Shown: positions 11,868-24,560 of the stretch, piece by piece
Position numbering within the stretch: position 1 is the first letter of the stretch
How the letters are laid out: each line of letters starts with the position of its first letter
Origin: Dasypus novemcinctus
Lineage: Eukaryota > Chordata > Mammalia > Cingulata > Dasypodidae
Assembly (NCBI RefSeq): GCF_030445035.2
Contig: NC_080683.1
Location: forward strand, 90,729,675 to 90,793,674
DNA length: 64,000 nucleotides
Reading direction: 5' to 3'
The notes under the pieces: generated by a model
What the model was told of the DNA's origin: nothing
Databases searched by the model: none
Seen by the model: only the letters and a program-made list of their open reading frames with translations
Made by a program: the position numbers and the translations under genes

Positions 11868-12235
11868 CTCAGCATTTATTGAGGGTCTACTAAATGCTGG
11901 GCCCTGGGCAACTACATGTATTATCTCAGAACAGTCTATTTTCATTCTAATCCCAAGCGAAACCTTCTTAACAAAACACACCTAGTAATATCAGTAATGC
12001 TTAGTAACAATAATATCTTACCTTTGCATAAATCTTTACTATTAAATCTTAAAAACAACTCTTTAAGATAGGAATTTTTATCTACATTTTACAAAGGATA
12101 ACACTCAGGCTCAAGATACCTAAGTGAAATGTGTGTCACACATTTGGTCACAATATAGCTGCCAAGTGTTTGAACCTGAACTTGAGCTGTTAGTATTCAA
12201 TACCTTAGTCCCATTATACCATACCTGCTTCACTC
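11868..12235 (+). repeat. MIR-type SINE remnants
   Basis: 'cagcatttattgagggtcta' with 'tgctgggccctgggcaa', and then, after a break, 'tttatctacattttacaaag', 'cactcaggctcaaga', 'tttggtcacaatatagctgc' and 'cccattataccatacctgc', follow the MIR consensus in order on the plus strand. There are probably one or two old copies. Confidence 0.65.
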
Positions 12236-13504
12236 CAAGACTGGCAAATTCTCTAAAGATGAATGTTAATTGTAGAAACATCAGAAAATAAAATTGTATG
12301 TGACAGTTAATTGAGCACTAAATGTTTAATGGACCTGGAAGTTGGTAGACGTATTACAGTATGTGATCAAAGTGGGTAATACAGTTTATAGTAACAAAAA
12401 ATCATCATCATAAAGTACAATTATAAAGTACTGTGTTTCTTACGTGGCTCATGAGGTCAGTCCCAAAGTGACATGACCCCCAAACTGAGTTCATGGTTTG
12501 CTTTGGTCTCATGGATATTCTGTTGAAGTGATCATTTCAAATGATAGTTGCTTGTTCCTATGAGTTCTGATACAATGGCTATGGAAACTCACATTCTCAA
12601 CTTCATTTTCTTTCACCATAAGAAGAAATGAACTATCTACACATTCATAATGGCCTAAAATACATTTTAATATGTTTCATAAATCCATTTCTTTAAAAAA
12701 TAGTCCTGAAGGAGTTCATTAAGGACTTAATAAGGAATTGAATAAAAAAATAGGGACACAACAATATGAATAGATAGTTGCCTACATGGTGTCAAATAAT
12801 TTTTGACTGCTTTCTCCCCACTAAATCAAATAACCCCTTTTATTGTATAAGTGAAAAGGAGATAAAGTGAAAATCAACTTATTTTCCAAAAGTACTGGTG
12901 ACATCTAAATTATAACAATTCTTTGTTGTACTAACTATTGGATATTCTCAGAATGCTGCAGTAACAATAATATGCAATTTGGAAATGTAAAAGTTGCAGA
13001 TATTTTTTGCTAGCTGGTGAAAAGACTATAAACTAGATAGAGGGAACATTACTACCTGTTTCAGTCACGTAAAGGCTACTACAGAGTTTAAACTCACTAA
13101 AAATACTCAGGACATTTCCAGCACAGCAGAAAGGAAACAGAAGCTATACCTAAGCTAGGAAAATAATCATTAAGTGTGAGAAATTTAAACATTAAGGAAA
13201 TGAAAAAATATTCTAATGAAGAAAGAAAACTGGCCTTCTCCACCTAAGAATGAGAAAATGCCAATTATTTGCCAACTGCCATTTTCTCTTGTCTCCTTCC
13301 AAGGGACACGTTTTGCCCCTAATGATATAAATGCTGCTGTGGTTTAGTCAGACAAGCATAGGGGACTATAAAAGGGCCATGAGATACTCACAGTCAGGTT
13401 TTCCTTCTCAGCAAAAAAGGGAGACCAGCCCATAGCCCCCTTGAAATTTTCTCCTTTGTCTCTCCTAAGTAGAAAAGCTGAAGGGAATTGGTTTTCTAAA
13501 GTGC
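12236..13504. other. Unassigned intergenic DNA
   Basis: I see no gene or named repeat. The only notable motif is a TATA-like ctataaaaggg near 13366-13376 (see findings). Confidence 0.4.
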
Positions 13505-13800
13505 TTTATTTATTTATTTATTTTAAGATTTATTTTATTTATTTCTCTCCCCTTCCCCCACCCCGGGTTGTCTGTGTCCATTCATTCTTCTGTGTCTGCT
13601 TGCCTTCTTGTCAGGCAGCACTGGGAATCTGTGTCTCTTCCTTGCGTCATCTTCCTGTGTCAGCTCTGTGTGTGTGTGGTGCTACTCTGGGGCAGGCAGC
13701 ACTTTTTTCACACAGGGCAGCTTCCCTTGCAGGGGGCACCAAACCCTGGACCTCCTATATGGTAGGCGGACACTCTACCATTTGAACCATGTCTGCTGCA
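13505..13800 (-). mobile_element. DAS-type SINE, minus strand
   Basis: A T-rich left end (tttatttatttattttaag), a body with 'cagcactgggaatctgtgtc', and a right end with 'cctcctatatggtaggcgga' and 'tttgaaccatgtctgct' match the reverse complement of the copies at 14434 and 39795. Confidence 0.85.
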
Positions 13801-14433
13801 TGAAGAAATTCTTTAATCTCTCTATAAATTTCATGGATCCCTATTCAAAATTTAAAATTATTGGTTGGTGCGGTTTTTTGTTTTGTTTTGATTTTTTTTT
13901 GCCAGAAGGCAGAAGAAACAATTATAGGGAATAATTTAATAAATTACCACTCAGTGTCTCAAATCATTCTCTGCCTGGAGATTATGGGGACATATTATAA
14001 AGGGCATTGGAAGTCAGACAGGGAGGATTATATCCTAGACAGCTGAAAGCCAAGTTTTGATCAGGAGAAATATTTGTGGCATAGAATGCTCTGAAGCAGG
14101 GAGAGACTATCTAGGAGGTACTTCAGGCAGGAAGTAGCAAGAACTTTGACTTCAGTTTTAGCACTAGGAAGAGAAAGAACACCAAAGATGTTTGAAAGGA
14201 AAAATTTTAAAAATCAACATAACTGGGATGATTTTGGGGATGTTCTGGACTAAAACAAATCACATACATTAGAAAGAATGCCAGTCCTTTCCTTGATACT
14301 AAATTATTTTTATATTTGGTAAAGTTCAAGAGGTCTGGTACCTGGCTCTACTTTCTTGGCCTAGAAAGAGAGAGAAGAATGAGTCAAAAATGTCTCTGAG
14401 AAAATGAAAGATATCCTTTCAGAAGGTAATACT
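13801..14433. other. Unassigned intergenic DNA
   Basis: I see nothing recognisable apart from a T-rich simple stretch at about 13876-13900. Confidence 0.4.
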
Positions 14434-14829
14434 GGGGGAAGCACATATGGCTCAAGTGATAGGGCCTCTCCTTACCATATGGGAGGACATGGGTTCGATC
14501 CCTGAGGCCTCCTGGTGAAAAAGAAGAAGAGAAAGCATGCCTGCACGGTAAGCCAGTGCCCACGTAGCGAGTCAAGTGCCCACGTGGTGAGCCAGTGCCT
14601 GCATAAGTGAGTCACACAGCAAGATGATGACACAACAAAAGAGAGATGAAGGGGAGAGTGAAGGTGAAGCACAGCAGAGACCAGGAACTGAGGTGCCGCA
14701 ATTGACAGGGAACCTCTCTCCACATCAGAGGTCTCCAGGAGACAAAAGAGAAATAGATACAGAAGACCACAAAGTGAAAGGACACAGACAGCAAAAACCG
14801 GGGGAGGGGAAGAGAAAAAAAATTTTTTT
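14434..14829 (+). mobile_element. DAS-type SINE, plus strand
   Basis: The head 'gaagcacatatggctcaagt', B box 'gggttcgatccctg', body and A-rich tail are present. Flanks 'agaaggtaatact' (14421-14433) and 'aaaggtaatact' (14830-14841) are the target-site duplication. Confidence 0.9.
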
Positions 14830-15007
14830 AAAGGTAATACTTATTAGGACTGGGAAATAACCTGAGTTAAAGGGGATGGTGAGGAATACACAAGAAGCAA
14901 TGTCCAGAGCAGTAAAGAAGCAGCTGAAAATATAGATACAGAATTTGGTTTAGCTGTGAGAATAGGAAATTTAGATTTTACTATCATCAGCATAGAAGCA
15001 GTATTTG

Positions 15008-15487
15008 CTTTTTTTTTAACTATTTCTTTTTTCTTATTTCTCCCCCCTCATCCTCCCTGCATTGCTGCTTTCTGTGTCCATTCACTGTGTGTTCTTCTGT
15101 GTCTGTTGTATTCTCATTAGGCAGCTCTAGGAACCCTTCCTGGGACCTTCCAGAGTGGGAGAGAGGTGATCATTCTTTTGCTCCATCTCAGCTCCCTAAT
15201 TCGCTGCATCTCATATTGTCTCTTCTCTGTGTCTCTTTTTGGTTACATCATCTTGCTGTGTCAGCTCTCCATGTGGGCAGCACCACTCCTGGGCAGTCTG
15301 CACTCCTGCATGGGGCTGCATTCCTTGCTCAGGGACCACTCCTTGCATGGGAGGCACCCCTGCACAGAATGACACTCCTTGTGTGAGGCAGCACTCCACA
15401 TGGGCCAACTTGCCACGCCGTCCAGGAGGCCCTGGACCTCCTATATGGTAGGCGGAAGCTCTACCTTTGAGCCATATCCACTTCCCT
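15008..15487 (-). mobile_element. DAS-type SINE, minus strand, with perfect duplication
   Basis: The minus-strand head lies at 15430-15487 ('gggaagtggatatggctcaa' when reversed) and the T-rich tail at the left end. It is bounded by identical 14-bp repeats agaagcagtatttg at 14994-15007 and 15488-15501. The perfect duplication suggests a comparatively recent insertion. Confidence 0.92.
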
Positions 15488-15615
15488 AGAAGCAGTATTT
15501 GAATCAATGACAATAAACCTCGAAATCAATTGTAAACTGGCCATAGTTACCTTTTCTTAAAAATACTTAAATACTGGAATAGAAGGGATTAGAAGGCCTG
15601 GTATAAAAGATATAG

Positions 15616-16500
<885 letters not shown>

Positions 16501-18699
16501 AGGTCCATAATAAGTTATTGAAAACTTGGATGTCTGAATATCAAGGAAGACAGCCTTAGTCTCTTACAGTGCCTCTATTGGTCTGTCTCAAACTGAATTG
16601 GGTGAGAAAAGTTATGCCCAATATAAACTATCTCTTGGTTGTCAGTTCCAGTTTTGCTGTTATTGGCAAACCTTGCCTATGTTTATTCTGGTGCTGGTGT
16701 TCTCCGCTTGATTGTTTGCTTTGATGGCATCTGAGTTTATTTATTTGTACACCACATGTAGGTTACATCTTCCTCTTCTCCAGGTAAATTCCAAATATGA
16801 TACTTGATATCCAGCTAAGAGGGTCCATCTCTTCTCACCTCTTACCTAGTCAGTATATTCAGCAAACATTTACTGCACCCTCACTGTTGGTCAAAACATT
16901 TTACTGGATAATTGGGGAGAAAAAAATAGACATAATTCATTTATTCAATAATAAAGTCCACTGAGAGCACACACACAAAAAAAGATAGAGAGCAGGGCAA
17001 GGCAGTAGAGAGTCCCCACCTGTCCCAGTAGACCACAAGGCTCTCTGAAGATCTGGCCAGTCTGAGCTGCTCTAATTAGGAATTTAAGCAAATTATTTAA
17101 TGTCCTTGTAATTGGGAATAAACCTAAGGGATGTCTGAATTTACTGTCCATATGTTCTTTTTTTAAAAAAAACTACATTATCTTTTGGAATAAAGGTAAA
17201 TGTTTAATGTAATTTTATACCTTCAATTAATTTCTAAAGCCATAGACTGCTTGAAATACCTCATTTTAGCCAGGAATGTAATTCTACTTTTTAGTACTAG
17301 AAAGTATTTATGACTTTAAAAAAATAAGAAAGATAAGTTATCCTTTGCGTGGGTCTTATCCTCTCAAGCTGAAGATTCGACTTTTTTTCCAAATGAGTTT
17401 TCGATTGCTTTTTTATTTACTTACCTTTTATCTACCCAAACAGAGATGAGAGAGGAATTCTCTCTCCCCTTCCCACCCCACCCCTGCTCACTTTTCCCAA
17501 AAACTTATGGAACGTTTTCAGTCAGTCCCTGGAGGGCAAATATATTATAAATCCTGGGAAATGCTCTTGTGGACCAGCTTTGATTCAGAATTTCTGGGGA
17601 AAACTTTAAAATTAATTTTATTTCCTAGCATTCTGTTGACCTTTCTCTCCGGACTGTTTCCTACCCTACGGTAATCTTCTCAAACATAAAAACTCTTGCT
17701 GATTTAGCTGTGGCTAAACATATACTCTTGTTTATGGTGGTTTTGCAGTGACCCCCTATGTATCTGGAGAGGATGCAACATTCCAGAAAATCCATTCTAA
17801 TTGTGGATGGCTCAAATCAGATAAGCAGTGACTCTGTTCTTTCCTAACTATGAAAGAGTCCTTCTATTTGAGTGCTACTGAGGAGTAAATAAAGAACATT
17901 AAAGCAATATTTAAAGTTAAAGAAGGGTGAAATTTGTGGTAACAATTTTTAAAATTAATAAAACTCCAATACAACCATTGGAGCTCTTACTAGAGTACTA
18001 GAAATCAAACAGATTGTCAACAGACAGTGGCTAAGACACTAACTCAATTTCACTTCCAAGCCTTGCTGAATATCAATGTCCAACTCTGTGATATGAGGAC
18101 AATGATACAAGGACATGAGGTTGTTGTGAGTGAAACACAAGCTTGGCACAGGCTCACACAGCACAGTGCCTGGACACATTAGGTTCTCTTATCTTCCTCC
18201 TTCTCTTTATACATAGAGTATGTAAGAAATCATTTAGGGTTGAGATTGGGCTTTGTCACAACTGAGCAATTTCATCTCTATTTTATTTTTGTACAGATAT
18301 CGACTATTTAATAGGCATGATAAATATTGGGTGTGGGGCGGGAAAGTGAATGGCTGGTTATCTCAAAGATGATGGTATTGAATGCTATTATTCAGTTAGA
18401 AATTGATCTCAGAGAGATTTGATATAATTGATTAAATATCATTGGAATTGTATCAACCTTAAATGGGCACTCATTGTTGCCCTAAAGTCTTACCATGCCC
18501 AAAAGCCTGAGTCCTATGCCTCACAATCATTACTCCACACGTCTGTAATACAATCAAATTCCAGCTCTCCTTTCTCTTCCTTCCTCTTAGCTGATGACCT
18601 CAATGGAGGCTAACTCTCCTCTTCCCACCGGCAAATCTGTAGCCATCCTCTAATTCCTTACAAGAGAAGAGTGCGGTTGCTCTCAAAAGCTAATTTCTT
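16501..18699. other. Unassigned intergenic DNA
   Basis: I see no gene. A decayed L2/MIR-like 'cagcaaacatttactgcacc' occurs near 16858. The first part may still be 3' UTR of the SRSF10 retrocopy, which I cannot confirm. Confidence 0.4.
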
Positions 18700-18930
18700 A
18701 CTAAGATATACAAATTCATAGAATCAAAAATTAGAATACAGGTTACCAGGGACAGAGTGAGGGTGGGGAATGAAAAATTGATGCTTAATTGGTAGAGTTT
18801 CTGTTTGAGGTGATGGTAAAGTTTTGGTAATGAATGGGAGTGATGGTAGCACAACATTGTGAATTAACACCACTGAATTGCATACTTAAAAGTGGGCAAA
18901 ATGGTCTTTGTTTTTTTTTACTTGATAAAA
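18700..18930 (+). repeat. Old LINE-1 3' end
   Basis: 'ggtagcacaacattgtgaat', 'accactgaattgcatactta' and 'aagtgggcaaaatggt' match the well-known 3' end of ancient L1M elements on the plus strand. Confidence 0.55.
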
Positions 18931-19024
18931 ATGGCTAGTGTCAGTTTATTATTTTCTCCAAATTACATGTTGTCCATGGTCTTCTACTGGTGGCAGTCAC
19001 CATTCAAAGTCATGCCAGCTTCAT

Positions 19025-19150
19025 ATCTACTCGTGCTTTTGTCTTTCTGGAGGGTGCAGGTGGGGGAGGTACCAGGCAGGGGATTGAACCCGGGGCCTCA
19101 TACATGGGAAGTCTGCGCTCAGCCACTGAGCTACATCCACTCCCAACTTG
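19025..19150 (-). mobile_element. Short DAS-III-like SINE, minus strand
   Basis: The minus-strand reading of 19060-19146 gives a tRNA-like head: 'ggagtggatgtagctcagtg', then 'ggttcaatccc' where the plus strand shows 'gggattgaacccggggcctc'. The poly-T side is poorly defined. Confidence 0.75.
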
Positions 19151-19689
19151 TGTTTTTTTGTTTTTTGTTTTTTTCCTAAAGATATAGGTTTTCAAAAAAA
19201 AATGCAGAAATTACAGAGTTCCCATTCATCTCCACGCTGAACACATGCAGTTTTCCCTATTATTAACATTTTGCATTTGTGTGGTACATCTGTTACAGTT
19301 GATGAACAAAAATTATTATATTATTAAAACTAAAGTCCCAAATTTACATTAGCGTTTATTCTTTGTATTGTACAGTTCTGTGGGTGGCAGTGTTTTTATT
19401 TAATTAGAGAAGTTGTAGGTTTAAAGAAAAATCACCCAGAAAGTACAGGATTCCCTTATATACCCTCTCATGCAAGCCATTTTTCCTAGCATTAACATTT
19501 TACATTAGTGTGCTTTTTTGTTACAATTGATAAAATAATTTTATTATGATTACACTATTTACTATAATCCATAGTTTCTTTTATGATTCACATTAATGTT
19601 ATATAGTTCTCTATTTCTTTTTTTATTCTTGTAACAGATATACAACTAAAAGTTTCCCATTTTAAGCACTTTCAAAATTAAGCATTAAC

Positions 19690-19761
19690 CGAATTGACTG
19701 AACTGTGGACCTTGTATAGGTGAAGCAGGTGCTCAACCATTGAGCTACATACCTGCTCCCC
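19690..19761 (-). mobile_element. 72-bp tRNA-like SINE head with target-site duplication
   Basis: The minus strand reads 'gggagcaggtatgtagctca', 'atggttgagcacctgc' and then a degenerate B box. It is flanked by identical aagcattaac at 19680-19689 and 19762-19771. It is essentially only the tRNA-derived head. Confidence 0.8.
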
Positions 19762-20431
19762 AAGCATTAACTCTTCATTCTCCATCCCCACCCCTGCCCT
19801 GATAGACTCTATGGGTTTGCATATTGTAATTATGAAAGTGAGATCATTTGCCTTTCTGTGTCTGGCTTTTTTCACTCAACACGATGTCTTCAAGGGTTAC
19901 CCATGTTGAAGCATGGATCAGAATTTTAAGCCTTTCTACAATTCAATAATATTCCATTCCATTTATCTATCAATTTTGTTGATCCATTTGTTGGTTGGTA
20001 GACACAGGGGTTGCTTCCTCCTTGAGATATAGAGAAGAATGCACCTATGAATATTGGTGTACAAATATCTGCTTGAGTCCCTGCTTTCAGTTCTTTAGGG
20101 TATATGCCAGAAGTGGCATCGTTAAGTAATATGGTAGTTACATGTTTAATTTCTGAGGAACCGTCAAACTGTAATCCACAGTGTCTGCACTATTTTACAT
20201 TCCCACCAACAATGCATGAGGGTCTTTCCTATTTCTCCACATCCTCACCCACACTAATTTTCTTTTTTTTTTTTTAAGAACAGACATTCTCTTGGGTGTG
20301 ACGTGGTATCTCACTGCAGTTTTGGTTTGCAGTTCCCTAGTTACTAATGATGCTGCACATTTTTTCATGTGCTTATTGGCCATTTGTAGATTTTCTTTGG
20401 AGAAATGGCTATTCAAGTTTTGCCTCTTTTT

Positions 20432-20783
20432 TAAAAAAGATTTATTTTTTTAAATTTCTCTCCCCTTCCTTCTCCCCCCCCACCCCCCCCCCCCCCCCCC
20501 CGCGCAGTTGTCTGCTCTGTGTTCATTCACTGTGTGTTCTTCTGTGACCGCTTCTATCCTTATCAGCAGCACCAGGAATCTGAGTTCCTTTTTGATGTGT
20601 CATCTTGTTGTGTCAGCTTTCCATGTGCGCAGCGCCATTCTTGGGCAGGCTGCACTTTCTTTCGCGCGCATCAGCACTACACATGGGCCAGCTCCACATG
20701 GGTCAAGAAGGACCGGGGTTTGAACCTCAGACCTCCCATGTGGTAGGCGGACACCCTGTCCATTGGGCCAAGTCCAATTCCCT
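20432..20783 (-). mobile_element. DAS-type SINE, minus strand, with long poly-C run
   Basis: The right end gives the minus-strand head ('cttggcccaatggacagg'), with 'gggtttgaacctcagacctc' on the plus strand. The left end is T-rich, and 20474-20501 is almost pure C with a 19-base run at the end. Flanks gttttgcctcttttt (20417-20431) and gttttgtctattttt (20784-20798) are an imperfect duplication. Confidence 0.9.
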
Positions 20784-21169
20784 GTTTTGTCTATTTTTAA
20801 ATTGGGCTATTTGTCTTTTTGTTGTTGAGCTTTTTATATATTTTTTAATATATTCTGAGTTTTTTATATATTCTGAATATTAAACCCTCATCTAATATAT
20901 GGTTTCCAAATATTTTCTCTCATTCTATATGCTGTCTTTCACTTTGTCAATAATGTCCTTTGATGAACAAAAGCTTTTAATTTTGATGAAATCCAATTTA
21001 ATCTTCTTTTTTCTTTTGTTATCGTGCTTTGGGTGTAAAGTCTAAGAATCCATTGCCTAATACAAGGTCCTGAAGAGGTTCCTATATGTTTTGGTTCTTA
21101 TATTTTGGTCTTTGATCCATTTTGAGTTAATTTTTGTATATGGTGTGCAGTATACATGGTGAACCCTAA

Positions 21170-21640
21170 TGTAAATCATTAACTTTAGTTAGTAATATAA
21201 TTATAATAATAATGGTTCATCAAGTGCAACAAATGTACAACCCCAATGCAAAATGTTAATAGGGCAAATGCAAGAATGTCCTTCTGTGAACTAGAACGGA
21301 TGTATGTCACTATTGCAGGGTGGTAGGACTGTGGAGAAGCATGGAAAAAATACAATTAATGTAACCTATGGACTATAGTTAACAGCAATACTGTAATATT
21401 CTTGCATCAATGCCAAAAATGTACTGTTACTTAAAAAGGTGGGATGGAAAAAATATGCCAGATGTATGCTATGAACCATAGTTAGTAATAATAATTTGAT
21501 GGTATTATCTCACAATCTGTAACAAATGTTCCACAATGGTGTGGTGAGCTGGTGAAGGGTTGTTGTATGGGAATTCTACTCATGTGCATGATTGTTTTAT
21601 AAGTTCACAGCTTCTGTAATAAAAATACATTTTTTAAAAA
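21170..21640 (+). mobile_element. LINE-1 3' UTR fragment, plus strand
   Basis: 'ggactatagttaacagcaat', 'cttgcatcaatgcc', 'tgtatgctatgaaccatagt' and 'taacaaatgttccacaatgg' form the repetitive 3' UTR type whose reverse complement appears at 41935-42300. It ends with 'taataaaaatacattttttaaaaag'. Confidence 0.6.
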
Positions 21641-21955
21641 GTTAATTATAGGAACTATATGTGTGTGGGTGTTTATACAGAAACACTCTACTTTCTACAT
21701 ATTTCTGTAAACCTACAATTGCTCTAAAATATAAAATATGTATCCTACATATAGACAAAAGCCAGTTTCTCCGTGTGTGCTCTAGATCCCCATTCCCTTC
21801 TGCATTCTTAAAGACCCATTTCTGTTTGTTATCCCATTTCTCTCTTGTATCTTTAACATTTTTTTTTTCTGCTGGATTAATTTCCAGACCAGTCAAACTT
21901 GCCTGACTATCTTTCATCCAAGACAATACAACACAAAACAAAAATACATTATACA

Positions 21956-22059
21956 GGGGAGGTGATATAGCTCAGTGGTTGAGTGCCCTCTTCCCATGTA
22001 TGAGGTCTTGGGTTCAATCTCTGGTATCTCTAAAAAAAGAAAAAACTAAAACAGAAAAA
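21956..22059 (+). mobile_element. DAS-III-like SINE with target-site duplication
   Basis: The head 'gatatagctcagtggttgag' is an A box and 'gggttcaatctctgg' a B box, followed by an A-rich tail. Perfect 10-bp repeats acattataca lie at 21946-21955 and 22060-22069. Confidence 0.92.
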
Positions 22060-22399
22060 ACATTATACAATCCCTTTCATCTACTTCCTTGTACATGGTT
22101 AAATCCATTAACCAGCCAAGCTTTTAAAAGAGGGGACTATTTATGCTGCCACCTTCTTTATTTCCCATTTACTCCTCAATATACTAAATTTGGCTTCTAC
22201 TCTTAACACATCCACAAAAACTGTTCTTGAACCTGTAATTAGTACCTCAAAACTACATGACCCAATGTAAATCTGTCAGTCTTTGTTTCACCTGACCTTA
22301 CTTTACATGTGACCTAACTAATCACTCCCCTTGGACATACTCTCTTTATTGACTTTCCTGGCACCACACACTCCTGGTTTTCTATCTACTCTATGGAGG

Positions 22400-23490
22400 T
22401 TCCTTCTCTGACTCTTTGCCTGTTCTTTTCTACCCTATCTCTTAACATAGAAGTTAATCTGGGGATGGTACTGGACCCTCTCATCTTTCACATATTTCTA
22501 TGCTTGGCTTCTGAAAATATTTACATGAGGAATGATCACAAATTTATACATTCCAGACCACACTTTTGAGCTCCAGATGCCTATTTCTGTGCACTTGGCT
22601 TTTCCACTAAGATGTTTTATAGGCACCTCAAAATATATCCAGACTGATCTCTTGACTTTCCTCCAGAACCCATGTCAAATTCCTCCCTCCACAGAAGCTT
22701 TGCTATTTCCTCCATCTGATCACAATTCTCCACCTCTCTGCATAACTATGCCTACTCATCCTTATGGTTTCTGCTTAAATGACACTCCTTTATAAAGGCC
22801 TTTCTCTGTTTAATGAATGAGGAGCTAACCAATTTCTGTGGAGTTAAAGCTCAGGTAATATAAAATCCAAGAAGAGGGATGGACCACTACACCATGAACA
22901 CAGAGGGATCCCTAATTTTGTGAATGAATGAATGCTTTCAGATTTTTTTAAAGACAAATTAATTTGGAATCTAGAAAGTGGCCCCCATCTTTTTTTATTA
23001 TTATTACTTTTGATCTCACCAGTTAATCTAATCTTTTGCTCTCTTTTTTCACATTCTAAGAAGTTTTAAGAAATTGTAATGCAAAGTGTAAGCCACTTGA
23101 GGGAAAAGACCTTGTCTGTTCTTCCCTGATGTCAATTGATGTCTAGCACTCTTCCTGGCACCTAGGAGGAGCGTAAAAAATACTTGAGGAATGAATGATT
23201 GGCCTACTGAGTGAATCTGTGCCATCAAGGTGTGGTTAGGCAGCCTCAAGTAGTGGAAGATGTCCTGAACATGGAGTCATGAGAGCTGAGTTCCATTCCT
23301 GGCTCTATAGCCTAAGAAAATCTGGCAACCTCCCTGGTCCTATTTCTTTTCTGGTAAGTGACAGATGAAGCCAGACCGTTCAGTTTACCTTAACTAGATG
23401 ATTCACGGACAGCATCTATCTTGTTCACCCAAGACTAGATGACTGTGCCTGGAACATAGTAGGTCCTCAAGGAGAAATTGTTGAGATCTT
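22400..23490 (+). repeat. L2 (LINE-2) remnants
   Basis: 'gtttctgcttaaatgacactc' with 'tttataaaggcctttctctg', and later 'gtgtaagccacttgagggaa' to 'cttgtctgttcttccctgat', and 'ctgtgcctggaacatagtag', match the 3' part of L2 in several decayed pieces. Confidence 0.55.
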
Positions 23491-23899
23491 TAAAGTTCCT
23501 TCTAGTGCTTTTTACAAATTAAAAATTAAAAAAAAAATAACGTTGAGATCTTTTAAATAAATCGTTCTTTTTCTAGAGGAAACCATACACAGATTCATTG
23601 CTTGTCACCCTTGCGCAAAGAAGAATTGCTTGTTTCCTTCTGGTGACTTGGTTACAAACACCAATCTTACATTCTTACTATGACCTCTTGGGCTCTTTGA
23701 CGGTATTTATATAAAACATCTTTGGCACTTTTATTTGAAACCTTTAACTCTGGTTGTGAGAACACCAAACTCCTGAGGAACTAAATACATATATTGTACA
23801 ACTTCCTACCCGATCCACAGTCTCCTTGGCCTTCTTTCCTGCCATTTGATAGTTTTCAAGGAAGAACGACCGCTTCCCATTTCTCAGCCCCTTCCTTCC
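23491..23899. other. Unassigned DNA before the CpG-rich block
   Basis: I see no gene. It contains the A-rich stretch at 23521-23540 and otherwise unique sequence. Confidence 0.35.
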
Positions 23900-24560
23900 T
23901 CACCCAGCCACCGCCTTCATACCTCCCACCCTATTAGCTGCTTCCCGCTGAACAAATTCCTACGCGGGTCCGGAGCTGGGGGAGTGGGGAAAAGGGTGCG
24001 CTCAGCAACCGCTGGCAGCACCCCTCACACCGACTTCCCGTGCCAGTAATGCGCGCCCCTCGGCTGTCAAACCTACTCTAGAAATGCGTTTCCACGTCGA
24101 AAGGAAACCATCTTTTCCACCGTAAACAGGGGAGCGCTCGTGGGGAGCGTATACATGTGTTTACGCTGGTTTTCACGTCCCGGAGCTGCGGCGGGAATTG
24201 ATTGGCTCCTTCGAGCCCCTGACGCTAGGTCTTCCCCACCCCCATCTCCCTCCCGGGCCCGCCCCCTCGCCCCGCCATCTGCTCCGGGGTCCGTCTGTCT
24301 CTCCGTCTCTCGCTCGGCCCCTCTTCCCTCCCCACCTTACCAACCAGCGCCTGCTCCACCCCTTACAGCGCCCCCCCTCCCGGCTCCGAATCTACCTCGG
24401 CCGTTGCCAGGGAGACGAGCCGACACCGGGCAAATAGGCATTCTGGAAAGAAAAGGGGGGAAAGCTACACGGCAGCCTGGTAACAAAGGAGCAATAAAAG
24501 CAGCCCCCAAATGGAGGGCTGAGGATGCGTCTGCGAGAAAAATCTGAAATCGAGCTAGCA
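23900..24560. promoter_or_regulatory. CpG-rich block upstream of MARCKS
   Basis: GC content and CpG density rise sharply. The block holds a CCAAT box in reverse (ATTGG at 24201-24205) and C-rich GC-box-like runs at 24240-24280. It lies about 2 kb before the inferred MARCKS start, with a lower-CpG gap in between, so it could be an upstream promoter or enhancer rather than the core promoter. I see no coding exon with conserved protein text in it. Confidence 0.5.

Larger units (their letters stand above)
19155..21165 (-). mobile_element. LINE-1 (3' UTR plus ORF2 C-terminal part), minus strand
   Basis: The 3' UTR lies at 19155-19700, with two related copies side by side ('cccattcatctccac...attaacattttgc' and 'cccttatatacc...attaacattttac'). 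ORF2 follows at higher coordinates. The minus-strand frame at 20195-20416 reads NSHFSKENLQMANKHMKKCAASLVTRELQTKTAVRYHVTP, the usual L1 ORF2 C-terminal text, and 20785-21165 continues it in decayed form. Two SINEs (19690-19761 and 20432-20783) interrupt it. Confidence 0.85.

Noticed and set aside
21956-22059. Possible genuine tRNA gene
   Set aside because: A and B boxes are present, but the acceptor stem is not closed and it has an A-rich tail and target-site duplication, so it is a SINE.
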